Positions 7,908 through 15,927 of a DNA stretch of 32,057 nucleotides are shown here, in pieces. Below the pieces are notes generated by a model. It had not been told where the DNA came from. It was given only the letters and a program-made list of their open reading frames with translations, and did no database searches. The position numbers and the translations under genes were made by a program. This stretch comes from CAZLIC01 sp964559535. Its GTDB lineage: Bacteria; Pseudomonadota; Alphaproteobacteria; Rhodobacterales; Rhodobacteraceae. The DNA lies in contig CAZLIC010000049.1 of assembly GCA_964559535.1 (NCBI GenBank), positions 1 through 32,057 of the forward strand. The letters are read 5' to 3'. The first letter of the stretch is position 1. Every line of letters starts with the position of its first letter.

Positions 7908-8762
7908 ATTCGCGCCCGGCAGCGCGGCAGCGGCAGCCCCAAGCGGCAGTAGGGCTGCGAGGTCCATGCCGGTTTCCACGCCACAGTTCTGGAACAGACG
8001 CACGATATCCTCGGTGGCAACGTTGCCGCTGGCGCCCGGCGCATAGGGACAGCCGCCGAGTCCTCCGATCGCCGAGTCGAAGATGCGCACGCCGCGTTCG
8101 TAGGCCGCCCGCACATTCACCCGGCCGTGGCCGTAGGTGTCATGTGCATGCATCGCCCAGGTCGAGACCTCGGGAAAGGCTGTCATTACAGAATCGAACA
8201 GCGCCGCAACCTGATCCGGCGTGCCGCGGCCGGTGGTGTCGCAGAGGCAAACCTCGGCATCTGGGCGCACCTCGAGCGCGCGGCCCAGAAGATCGAGCAC
8301 CGCCGTGGCAGGGGTCATGCCCTCGAACGGGCAATGGAAAGCGGTGGCAAGGTTGAGCCGCATGCGGATCCCCGCCGGCGCCTCGGCCACAAGCCGGGCG
8401 TAGTCGGCCAAGGCCTCGTTCGGTCCGACGCGCACGTTCGACCGGCTGTGGCTTTCCGAAACCGAGATGACATAGGACAGGAAACGCGCCCCGGCCTCGA
8501 TCGCCTTGTGGCCGTAGCGGGCATTGGGGACCAGGACCTGCGGCAGAACGGCGCCCTGCGCCAGAACATTGGCCAGCACCTCGGCCGCATCGGCGAGCTG
8601 CGGAATGGCGCGCGGACTGACGAACGAGGTGATCTCCATTCGCCGCACCCCTGCGGCCGCAAGGCCGCGGATCATGGCGATCTTGGTTTCGGTCGGTATG
8701 AATGGACCAATGTTCTGGAACCCGTCGCGCGGACCGACCTCGACGATCTGGACAGAAGTCAT
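7851..8762 (-). CDS. HMG-CoA lyase-like enzyme (possible citramalyl-CoA lyase), 3' end altered by IS481
   Basis: The protein is a DRE-TIM lyase of ~303 residues. The N-terminus VQIVEVGPRDGFQN holds the catalytic Asp/Arg loop, WAMHAHDTYGHG the metal-binding HxH, and GLGGCPYAPGASGN the catalytic cysteine loop. Such enzymes split 3-hydroxyacyl-CoAs (HMG-CoA, or (R)-citramalyl-CoA in the Chloroflexus enzyme) into acetyl-CoA and a keto acid. The adjacent class III CoA-transferase could supply the CoA ester. The start overlaps the transferase stop by 4 bp (ATGA), so translation is coupled. Odd point: after LPGAN the last ~16 residues (CSHIPANTETNTAQNACK) are encoded by the inserted IS481 end, replacing the native tail. 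Activity may survive, since the tail is far from the active-site motifs. The substrate is inferred. Confidence 0.82.
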   Translation of the reverse strand: MTSVQIVEVGPRDGFQNIGPFIPTETKIAMIRGLAAAGVRRMEITSFVSPRAIPQLADAAEVLANVLAQGAVLPQVLVPNARYGHKAIEAGARFLSYVISVSESHSRSNVRVGPNEALADYARLVAEAPAGIRMRLNLATAFHCPFEGMTPATAVLDLLGRALEVRPDAEVCLCDTTGRGTPDQVAALFDSVMTAFPEVSTWAMHAHDTYGHGRVNVRAAYERGVRIFDSAIGGLGGCPYAPGASGNVATEDIVRLFQNCGVETGMDLAALLPLGAAAAALPGANCSHIPANTETNTAQNACK

Positions 8763-10000
8763 GCAATCACTCCCTTCTTCCGAAGCTGCTCGATCTCGGC
8801 CTCGGTATAGCCGACGATGTCGGCGAGAACCGCTTCGGTATCCTGTCCGACCTCCGGGCCGGTGCTGCGGATCGTGCCGGGAGAGTCGGGAAAATGCGGC
8901 ACGATGCCGGGGTGAAGCAGTGTGCCATGGCGCGGATCGCTGACTTCGCGGACCATGCCGCGCGCACGGAACTGTGCATCCCCGGCGATGTCGGCGGCCG
9001 AGTAGATCAGGGTCGAGGGGATGTCGGCCCCGGCCAGGACCTCTGCCAGACGCTTGGCGTCGAAGGTGCGGGACCAGGCAGAAATCGCCGCGTCGATCGC
9101 TTCGACATTCTGCAAGCGGCCGGCATTGCTTTTCAGCGCGGGATCTGCACCCAGGTCGCCGCGTCCGATCAGCACCATCAATCGCTGGAACAGGAGATCG
9201 GAGTTCGCGGCAATGATGACCCAGCGGCCATCCTTCGACGGATAGGCATTGGTCGGCGCCGCCGAAGCGATGCGGGCGCCGACGGGCTGGCGGACCAGAC
9301 CGAGCGCGGCGTATTCCGTGACCACCCCTTCCATGAGCGACAGCACGGCTTCGGTCAGGGCGATGTCGACGGTGCAGATCGGGTCATCCGGCTGGCCCTG
9401 CGACGCAAGAGAACCGCGGCGCACTAGCCCGGCAAGAACACCGATCACCGCATAGAGACCGGCAACGGAATCGCCGATGCTGATGCCGACACGCGGCGGC
9501 GGCAGGTCGGTGGTGCCCGGAGGATGGTCGGTAAGGTGGCGCAGCCCGCCGATGGCCTCGCCGATGACGCCGAAGGCCGCGCGGTCACGGGCCGGTCCGG
9601 TCTGTCCGTAACCCGAGACATGGGCGACGACCAGTCCCGGCCGCAGGTCGTGCAACCGGTCGCGGTCGAAACCGAGCCGCGCCAGACCGCCGGGACGCTG
9701 GTTCTCGATCAGCGCGTCGGACCGGGCGATGATGCGCGCCACGGCCTCGATCCCTTCGGGTTGCTTCAGGTCCACCACCACCGACCGCTTGTTGCGGCCA
9801 TGGACGCTCCACCACAGCGAGGCACCGCCCGATTGCGCGCCCCAGCCGCGGACGGGATCACCCCCTGGCGGCTCGATCTTGATGATCTCGGCGCCGAGAT
9901 CGCCGAGAATCCGGCTGGCAAACGGGGCGGCGATGAAATGGCCGATCTCGACAATGCGGATGCCGGAAAGTGGCGGTTGGGCTTCGGGTCTTGTGGACAT
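8759..10000 (-). CDS. CaiB/BaiF (class III) CoA-transferase
   Basis: The protein has ~413 residues, the usual length for the family. Family sequences include LSGIRIVEIGHFIAAPFASR, LGDLGAEIIKIEPPGGDPVR, NKRSVVVDLKQPEG and VGISIGDSVAGLYAVIGVLA; the Asp in GDS (D177) is the likely CoA-accepting catalytic residue. These enzymes move CoA between carboxylic acids through mixed anhydride and thioester steps. ATG at 10000 has GAGGAAG just upstream; longer frames lack this. It lies between an E1-type dehydrogenase and an HMG-CoA-lyase-like enzyme. In Chloroflexus a CaiB-type succinyl-CoA:D-citramalate CoA-transferase is encoded next to a lyase of the HMGL family, so a role in activating citramalate or a similar dicarboxylate is a reasonable inference. 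Confidence 0.88.
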   Translation of the reverse strand: MSTRPEAQPPLSGIRIVEIGHFIAAPFASRILGDLGAEIIKIEPPGGDPVRGWGAQSGGASLWWSVHGRNKRSVVVDLKQPEGIEAVARIIARSDALIENQRPGGLARLGFDRDRLHDLRPGLVVAHVSGYGQTGPARDRAAFGVIGEAIGGLRHLTDHPPGTTDLPPPRVGISIGDSVAGLYAVIGVLAGLVRRGSLASQGQPDDPICTVDIALTEAVLSLMEGVVTEYAALGLVRQPVGARIASAAPTNAYPSKDGRWVIIAANSDLLFQRLMVLIGRGDLGADPALKSNAGRLQNVEAIDAAISAWSRTFDAKRLAEVLAGADIPSTLIYSAADIAGDAQFRARGMVREVSDPRHGTLLHPGIVPHFPDSPGTIRSTGPEVGQDTEAVLADIVGYTEAEIEQLRKKGVIA

Positions 10001-10091
10001 CTGTCTTCCTCGAGATTTTCCGGTGGCATGGCTGCCGCCGGAAAAAGGGTTCCTGTCTTGCATGGCGAAGCCGACGCAGGCCGACCTCAGG

Positions 10092-12494
10092 TCAGCCGAG
10101 CGGGCGTCCGGCGCTGTGGCGCCCCGCCGCCGCAACGATGCCGTCCGCGTCGATGCCGAAGTGCCGGTAGAGATCGGCGATCCGGCCCGTCTGGCCGAAA
10201 TGCTCGACCCCGAGGGGAACGGTCCGGTGCCCGCGGACGGCGCCAAGCCAGCCCAGGGTCATCGGATGGGCGTCGATCACCGTGACGATCAGGCAGTGCG
10301 GCGGCAGACCGGCCAGCAGTCGATCGGCGTGCGACACGCCATCCGGGGCATGCCGCGCGGCCGTCCAGCCGGCATGAAGCCGGTCGGCGGAAGTGACCGC
10401 CAGCACGCCCACGTCGCGCCGCGCGCCGGCGATGCGCCCCGCCGCCTCGATCGCCTCGGGCGCGACCACACCCTGATAGGCGATCACCACCTCGGCATTC
10501 GGGCCAGGCTCGCGAAGCCAGTAGGCCCCGTCGATCACGCCCCGCGCGAACCCCGGATCGGGGCGGCGCAGGGACTGCTCGACCGGCCGGGTCGAGAGCC
10601 GAAGATAGACCGACCCGCCAGCTGCATCGGCTAGCCCGGTCTGCGGATCGGGATCCTGCCCGCCGTCACGCTGGAGATAGTCGAAGGACCAGCCCGTGAT
10701 GATGGCAAGCTCGTCCAGGAAGGCCGGCTCGAAGGCGGCAAGACCGTCCTGCGACATGCCGATCAGCGGCGTGCCGATGGACTGATGCGCGCCGCCCTCG
10801 GGGGCAAGCGTGATGCCCGAAGGGGTTCCGACCAGCAGGAAGCGCGAATCCTGGTAGCAGGCGTAGTTCAGCGCATCGAGGCCGCGCGCGACGAACGGGT
10901 CATAGACCGTGCCGATCGGGATCAGCCGTTCGCCGAAAAGGCTGTGCGACAGGCCTGCGGCGCCAAGCATGAGCATCAGGTTCATCTCGGCGATGCCAAG
11001 CTCGATGTGCTGACCCTCGGGCTTGAAGTCCCATTTCTGTGTCGAGGGTATGCGCTCGTCGCGGAAGGTGTCGGCCTCGGCCGCCCGCGCGAAAAGTCCG
11101 CGCCGGTTGACCCAGCCGCCGAGATTGGTCGAGACCGTCACATCGGGCGATGTGGTGACGATCCTGTCCGCCAGCGGCCCGCCCAGGCGTGCGATCTCAT
11201 CCAGGATCTTGCCGAAGCCGGCCTGGGTCGACAGGACCCGGTCTGCGGGCGCGGCCATTGCCGGAACCGGCAGGGCCGGCGCGGTCAGGCGGCGTCGCCC
11301 CTGGCTGAAGAAGGGCACGCGCGACAGGAAGGCACGCAATCCGGCCGTATCTGGGACGGCCGCAAAGGGCTCCCACTCGGAACCTTCGGGTATCGTCATC
11401 GCCTGCTGGAACTGGGCCATCTGGCCGACCGTCATCAGCCCGGCGTGATTGTCCTTGTGGCCAGCAAGCGGCGTGCCCCAGCCCTTGACGGTATAGGCCA
11501 GGAAGACAGTCGGCTGTTCGCCGGTCGCGGCATCGAAGGCCTCGCAAAGGCTGGCAAGGCAGTGGCCGCCGAGGTTCTCCATCAGCGCCGCAAGATCTGC
11601 GTCACTGCGCGCCTCGATCAGCGCAGAGGCCGCGCCCTGATCGCCCAGATCCTCCATCAGCCGTCGGCGCCATGCCGCCCCGCCCTGGAAGGTCAGCGCC
11701 GAATAAAGCGCGTTCGGGCAGGCGTCGATCCAGTCGCGAAGCTTCGCGCCGCCGGGTTCGGCGAAGGCAGCCCGTTGCAGCGCCCCGTATTTCAGCCGCA
11801 CCACCCGCCAGCCGAAGGCCGCGAAACTTGCCTCGATGCGTCCGAAAAGCCCCTCGCGCACCACGCCGTCAAGGCTCTGCCGGTTGTAGTCGATCACCCA
11901 CCAGACGTTGCGCAGATCGTGCTTCCAGCCCTCCTGAAGGGCCTCGTAGATGTTGCCCTCGTCCAGTTCCGCATCACCGATCAGCGCCACCATGCGGCCC
12001 AGTTGTGCAGTCCGGCCATGGCCCTGAAGATAGTCCTGCACCAGGCTGGAGAAGATCGGGATCGCCGCGCCAAGCCCGACCGAGCCGGTCGAGAAATCCA
12101 CGTCGTCCACGTCCTTGGTGCGCGAGGGATAGCTTTGCACCCCGCCATAGCCGCGGAAATTCTCCAGCCGGTCTCGGGTCTGGTTGCCCATCAGATACTG
12201 GATTGCATGGAAGACCGGGCCGGCATGCGGCTTTACCGCCACGCGGTCCTCGGGGCGCAGGGCATGGAAATAGAGCGCGGTGAGGATCGCGGCCATCGAG
12301 GCCGAGGACGCCTGGTGCCCCCCGACCTTCACGTCGCGCTCGTCCTTGTCGCGCAGGTGATTGGCGTTGTGGATCGTCCAGCAGGACAGCCACAGGAGCC
12401 GCCGGTGCAATGTCTCCAGATGCGAAAGATCCCCGGCGCGCTGCAACAGGCCGACGGCAGGAGAGGGCGAGATCGCTTCGGGTGCTACGGACAT
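10092..12494 (-). CDS. Homodimeric 2-oxo acid (pyruvate) dehydrogenase E1-type, ThDP-dependent
   Basis: The protein has ~800 residues and transketolase-like architecture: a ThDP/Mg site in the N-terminal half (GDAELDEGNIYEALQEGW, residues 173-190, with N204 in VIDYNRQSLDG), a pyrimidine-binding domain (QHIELGIAEMNLMLMLGAAG) and a C-terminal domain. It resembles AceE/MdeB-type E1, which decarboxylates pyruvate or 2-oxobutyrate and acylates a lipoyl E2. AceE is nearer 890 residues; here the N-terminal E2-contacting arm looks short. No E2 or E3 lies in the window. Starts at 12494 (MSVAPE) and 12509 both lack a clear ribosome site; translation is probably coupled to the upstream isomerase gene, whose stop is at 12499. 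A role in using the pyruvate made by the pathway is inferred. Confidence 0.82.
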   Translation of the reverse strand: MSVAPEAISPSPAVGLLQRAGDLSHLETLHRRLLWLSCWTIHNANHLRDKDERDVKVGGHQASSASMAAILTALYFHALRPEDRVAVKPHAGPVFHAIQYLMGNQTRDRLENFRGYGGVQSYPSRTKDVDDVDFSTGSVGLGAAIPIFSSLVQDYLQGHGRTAQLGRMVALIGDAELDEGNIYEALQEGWKHDLRNVWWVIDYNRQSLDGVVREGLFGRIEASFAAFGWRVVRLKYGALQRAAFAEPGGAKLRDWIDACPNALYSALTFQGGAAWRRRLMEDLGDQGAASALIEARSDADLAALMENLGGHCLASLCEAFDAATGEQPTVFLAYTVKGWGTPLAGHKDNHAGLMTVGQMAQFQQAMTIPEGSEWEPFAAVPDTAGLRAFLSRVPFFSQGRRRLTAPALPVPAMAAPADRVLSTQAGFGKILDEIARLGGPLADRIVTTSPDVTVSTNLGGWVNRRGLFARAAEADTFRDERIPSTQKWDFKPEGQHIELGIAEMNLMLMLGAAGLSHSLFGERLIPIGTVYDPFVARGLDALNYACYQDSRFLLVGTPSGITLAPEGGAHQSIGTPLIGMSQDGLAAFEPAFLDELAIITGWSFDYLQRDGGQDPDPQTGLADAAGGSVYLRLSTRPVEQSLRRPDPGFARGVIDGAYWLREPGPNAEVVIAYQGVVAPEAIEAAGRIAGARRDVGVLAVTSADRLHAGWTAARHAPDGVSHADRLLAGLPPHCLIVTVIDAHPMTLGWLGAVRGHRTVPLGVEHFGQTGRIADLYRHFGIDADGIVAAAGRHSAGRPLG

Positions 12495-12498
12495 GGGG

Positions 12499-13146
12499 TC
12501 ACACTGCATCGGGCTGGTTCATCGGCGCGGCATCGCGGAAGGCGGGCAGCGCATCGAGCGCGTCGAAGATTCGCGCGATCGTGGGCCAGCGGCTGGTGTC
12601 GATCGCAAAACGGCGGTTGTTCCAGACCTGGGCGTAGAGGCAGCAGTCGGCAAGGCCGGGGGTGTCGCCGTGGCAATATGCGCCGGTGCGACTGTCCTCG
12701 GCCAGCATGATTTCAAGCGGATCGAACGTGGTCTCGACCCAGTGGACGAACCAGAGCTTCTGCGCGTCCTCGTCGGCGCCGAACTGCTCTGTCAGGCGAT
12801 TGAGCACTCGCAGGTTGTTCAGCGGATGGATTTCGCAGGCGATCATGCAGGAAAGCGCCCGCACTCGGGCGCGACCCTCGGCATCCTTCGGCAGCAGCGG
12901 CGGCCCGGCCTGGGTTTCGTCGAGCCATTCCATGATCGCCAGGGATTGCACGAGCGCCGTTCCGTCATCGAGTTCCAGCACCGGCACAAGCCCGGCCGGG
13001 TTCATCGCCAGAAAGCCGGGTGCCCGGGTCTCGCCCTTGCGGAGCGCATAGGAGACATAGTCGGTCGCAAGCCCCTTGAGGTTCAGCGCGGCCCTGAGGC
13101 GCGTCGAGGTTGAGGACCGGAAGAAGTTGTGCAGGCGCATGGTCAT
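12499..13146 (-). CDS. nagL: Maleylpyruvate isomerase, zeta-class glutathione transferase (NagL-like)
   Basis: The protein has 215 residues. The N-terminal thioredoxin-like domain starts MRLHNFFRSSTSTRLRAALN, the zeta-class SSxSxRxR glutathione-site motif; NagL of the Ralstonia U2 gentisate pathway has a closely similar FWRSGTSHRLRIALNLKG. Further matches are MNPAGLVPVLELDDG, a cis-Pro region, and IACEIHPLNNLRVL in the helical domain. It converts maleylpyruvate to fumarylpyruvate with glutathione as cofactor. Maleylacetoacetate isomerase is the close alternative, but the neighbouring fumarylpyruvate hydrolase and the gentisate dioxygenase at 25627 favour the gentisate route. ATG 13146 has GAGGAG upstream; a second ATG at 13140 is spaced too far from it. 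Confidence 0.87.
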   Translation of the reverse strand: MTMRLHNFFRSSTSTRLRAALNLKGLATDYVSYALRKGETRAPGFLAMNPAGLVPVLELDDGTALVQSLAIMEWLDETQAGPPLLPKDAEGRARVRALSCMIACEIHPLNNLRVLNRLTEQFGADEDAQKLWFVHWVETTFDPLEIMLAEDSRTGAYCHGDTPGLADCCLYAQVWNNRRFAIDTSRWPTIARIFDALDALPAFRDAAPMNQPDAV

Positions 13147-13158
13147 CTCAGTTGCTCC

Positions 13159-13854
13159 TCATGCCCGTGGCCCGATCGTCGTGACAATCTGGCCGAGACC
13201 GTCGATCGAGACCACGCAGACATCGCCGACCTGCATTGCCCCCACGCCCGCGGGCGTGCCGGTCATCACCAGGTCGCCTGGGCGGATTTCCATCGAGCGC
13301 GACAGGATCGAGACGATCTCCGGCACCGACCAGATCAGGTCGGCAAGGTCGGCGCGCTGCCGGACGGTGCCGTTGACGCTAAGGCTGATCGCGCCGTGGC
13401 CGGGATGGCCGACCTCCGCGACCGGGTGGATCGGGCCGATCACGGCAGAACGGTCGAAGGCCTTGCCCCAGTCCCAGGGACGGCCTGCCTCGCGCGCGGC
13501 AAGTTGCAGGTCGCGCCGCGTCAGGTCGTTGCCGACCGCATAACCGAAGATGTGCTCCTGCGCCCGATCCTCCGGGATCTCCGTGCCGGCCTTGTCGATG
13601 GCGACCACCAGTTCCGCCTCATAGTGGAAGTTCCGCGTCTCGGGGGGATAGGCAACCGTCTGACCGTCCTCGACCACGGCATCGGCGGGTTTGGTGAAGA
13701 AGAACGGCGGGTCGCGATCCGGGTCCTTGCCCATCTCGCGCGCGTGTTCGGCATAGTTGCGTCCGACGCAGAAGATGCGCCGCACGGGAAAGCGCGCTTC
13801 GGTGCCGGCGACCGGCAGGCTGGGAACGGGCGGCGGCGGAAAGCAGTAGTCCAT
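13159..13854 (-). CDS. nagK: Fumarylpyruvate hydrolase, FAH family (NagK-like)
   Basis: The protein has 231 residues, the short single-domain FAH form. The N-terminus FPPPPVPSLPVAG and FPVRRIFCVGRNYAEHAREM are typical of NagK-type enzymes. The metal-binding set is E79 and E81 in FHYEAELVVAI and D110 in AVGNDLTRRDLQ, and the C-terminal GDLVMTGTPAGVGAM forms the conserved loop. It hydrolyses fumarylpyruvate to fumarate and pyruvate, the last gentisate-pathway step, and sits 12 bp upstream of the isomerase that makes its substrate. The start at 13854 (MDYCFPPPP) matches the family N-terminus and has AAAAGG upstream; an alternative ATG at 13884 adds 10 unconserved residues. Confidence 0.88.
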   Translation of the reverse strand: MDYCFPPPPVPSLPVAGTEARFPVRRIFCVGRNYAEHAREMGKDPDRDPPFFFTKPADAVVEDGQTVAYPPETRNFHYEAELVVAIDKAGTEIPEDRAQEHIFGYAVGNDLTRRDLQLAAREAGRPWDWGKAFDRSAVIGPIHPVAEVGHPGHGAISLSVNGTVRQRADLADLIWSVPEIVSILSRSMEIRPGDLVMTGTPAGVGAMQVGDVCVVSIDGLGQIVTTIGPRA

Positions 13855-13885
13855 CGGTTGGCTGACCTTTTCACAGGGTATCATA

Positions 13886-15838
13886 TCAGGGTTCTTGCTC
13901 GGGCTGGACGGGCTGGACGGGCTGCGGCATTGCGGGCGGCATCCTGCGCAGGAACCAGAGCAGTGCCAGCATCCCCAGTCCCAGCCCGTGGGCCGCGGCA
14001 AGGGGAAGTCCGCCCAGGGGCAGCGGCAGAAGCAGCGCACCGCTCACGGCAAGAAGCACGCGCCGGATGCCGTCGATGCGACCGCCGAACCAGCCCGCCA
14101 GGGCCGCCGATACCGCGTAGACCCCGCCGGTCGCCGCACCTGCGGCCATGAGGATCTCTGTCGCGTTGCCTTGCATCAGCAGCGGCGGCGAGACCACGAA
14201 AAGGAACGGCACGATATAGGCCGTCCAGCCCAGCCGCATCGCGACGAGCGAGGTCTGCATCGGCGGCGCCTTGGCAAGGGCGGCCGCGAAGAAGGCGCCG
14301 ATGGCGATCGGGGGCGTGACCATCGACATCATGCCGAGGTAGAAGATGAAGAAATGGGCGGCGATCGGCGAGACGCCGGCCTCGACAAGCGGCGGGGCGA
14401 GAAGAACCGCCAGCAGCAGGTAGACCGCGACCGTCGGCATGCCCATGCCCAGCACCAGGCTGGCGACCGCGGTCAGGACCAGAAGCAGCAGCAGGTTGCC
14501 CTGGCCGATCTCTGCCAGCGCGAAAGTGCCGGCAAAGCCCAGGCCAGTGACGTTGAGAACGCCGATGATGAACCCGGCGGCCGCCGAAATCATCAGGATG
14601 TCGGTCATCGCGAATCCCGTTTCCACCAGCGATTGCCAGATCGCGCGAAGGGCGATCCGCTGGCCACCATAGCCGAAGACGACGCCGCAGATCAGGGCCG
14701 CGCCGGTTGCCCAGAGCGCGGCCGTTTCCGGCCGCTGGCCGAGCCAGAACAATGCGCCGACCATGACCACGAAGGGCAGGATGAAGATGCCGCCGCGGCG
14801 CAGCGTTCGGCCGGCAGAGGGAATCTCGTCATCGGGCAGGGGGGCGATACCGGATGCGGCGGCCTCGAGATCGACCTGGAAGTAGAGCGCCAGATAGTAA
14901 AGCGCGGCCGGGATGACGGCGGCAAGCGCGATCTCCGCATAGGGCACCTGAAGGAAATCGGCCATCAGGAAGGCAACGGCGCCCATGACCGGCGGCGCGA
15001 TCTGGCCTCCGGTCGAGGCAACGGCTTCCACCGCCGCGGCCATGGCCGGCCGATACCCCGACCGGGTCATGAGCCGGATGGTGACGACGCCGGTCGCCAC
15101 GATGTTGGAAACCACCACACCGGAAATCGTTCCGAACAGGGCCGAGGCGAGAATCGAGATCTTGGCCGCCCCGCCCCGGCGACGCCCCAGCGCGGCGAGG
15201 GAGATGTCGTTGAAGAACTCGGCGCCGCCCGCGCGCATGAGGATCTGCCCGAACAGCACGAAGGCGACCACGACGGTCACGGCCACGTTGAGCGTGAGGC
15301 CCAGCATGCCATTGGCATCGAAGGCGACGTAGGTCAGCAGCTGCTCGGGCGCAACATGCCGAGTTTGCAGCGAACCCGGCACCAGATGGCCGACCAGCCC
15401 GTAGCCGGCAATGCCCATCACCACCAGCACCAGCGCCCAGCCCACGACCCGCCGCAGGCCCTCGAGCACCAGAAGGAACAGGATGGCGGCAATGGCCACC
15501 ACATCCGCCGAGGCCGACATCGCGCGGCCGATCAGATCGACGTAGCGGAACGAAACGTATAGCGAGATCCCCAGCCCGAGGGCGGCAAGCACCCAGTCGG
15601 CCAGTTGTCCCTGAACCGCGCGCTCGGTCCCGTCGCTGCCGCGGCGTTCGATCGGGAAGACCAGGCCCAGGCCGACGCCTAGAGCCGCGGCGAGCACCTG
15701 CTCGGTGTAGATGTAGAGGCCAAGGCGACTGGGCATGTCCAGCGCGAAGGCGATGGCGATAAGGGTCAGGGCGACCGCCAGCCCCTGTACGATGACAGGG
15801 CGGACAGCCATCGGCCGGACGCTGTTTGTCTGTGTCAC
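13886..15838 (-). CDS. TRAP transporter fused permease (DctQM type, TAXI partner)
   Basis: About 650 residues with many hydrophobic segments. The N-terminal part supplies the small-subunit-like helices, followed by the large DctM-like domain: LFGTISGVVVSNIVATGVVTI, EAVASTGGQIAPPVMGAVAF, then VLGMGMPTVAVYLLLAVLLA and MMSMVTPPIAIGAFFAAALA. These are signature sequences of fused 4TM/12TM TRAP permeases paired with TAXI receptors. It uses ion gradients for uptake across the inner membrane. The receptor gene lies immediately upstream. Start uncertain: GTG 15838 gives the family-like N-terminus MTQTNSVRPMAVRP; ATG 15811 is an alternative. Operon placement suggests that an aromatic acid or pathway intermediate is the substrate, but this cannot be read from sequence. 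Confidence 0.88.
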   Translation of the reverse strand: MTQTNSVRPMAVRPVIVQGLAVALTLIAIAFALDMPSRLGLYIYTEQVLAAALGVGLGLVFPIERRGSDGTERAVQGQLADWVLAALGLGISLYVSFRYVDLIGRAMSASADVVAIAAILFLLVLEGLRRVVGWALVLVVMGIAGYGLVGHLVPGSLQTRHVAPEQLLTYVAFDANGMLGLTLNVAVTVVVAFVLFGQILMRAGGAEFFNDISLAALGRRRGGAAKISILASALFGTISGVVVSNIVATGVVTIRLMTRSGYRPAMAAAVEAVASTGGQIAPPVMGAVAFLMADFLQVPYAEIALAAVIPAALYYLALYFQVDLEAAASGIAPLPDDEIPSAGRTLRRGGIFILPFVVMVGALFWLGQRPETAALWATGAALICGVVFGYGGQRIALRAIWQSLVETGFAMTDILMISAAAGFIIGVLNVTGLGFAGTFALAEIGQGNLLLLLVLTAVASLVLGMGMPTVAVYLLLAVLLAPPLVEAGVSPIAAHFFIFYLGMMSMVTPPIAIGAFFAAALAKAPPMQTSLVAMRLGWTAYIVPFLFVVSPPLLMQGNATEILMAAGAATGGVYAVSAALAGWFGGRIDGIRRVLLAVSGALLLPLPLGGLPLAAAHGLGLGMLALLWFLRRMPPAMPQPVQPVQPEQEP

Positions 15839-15927
15839 CTCGAAGTCCCCACTGGACGAGTTGTCGTGATGCAGAAGCGCGGCGGGGCACTGGCCTCTGT
15901 CTGGCCCGCCCGGCCGCAACAGTCCCG

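Noticed and set aside
6813..12509. IS481 plus minus-strand enzymes as a composite transposon
   Set aside because: No second IS481 copy is present in the window and no target duplication is visible, so a composite structure is not supported.
10785..12710. Open frame of 641 codons on the plus strand
   Set aside because: It is antisense to the E1-type dehydrogenase, whose protein shows clear ThDP motifs; the plus-strand translation is low-complexity and matches no family. GC-rich codon usage produces such shadows.
13895..15562. Open frame of 555 codons on the plus strand
   Set aside because: Antisense to the TRAP permease; the translation is an R/H/D/G-rich shadow with no membrane segments or motifs.
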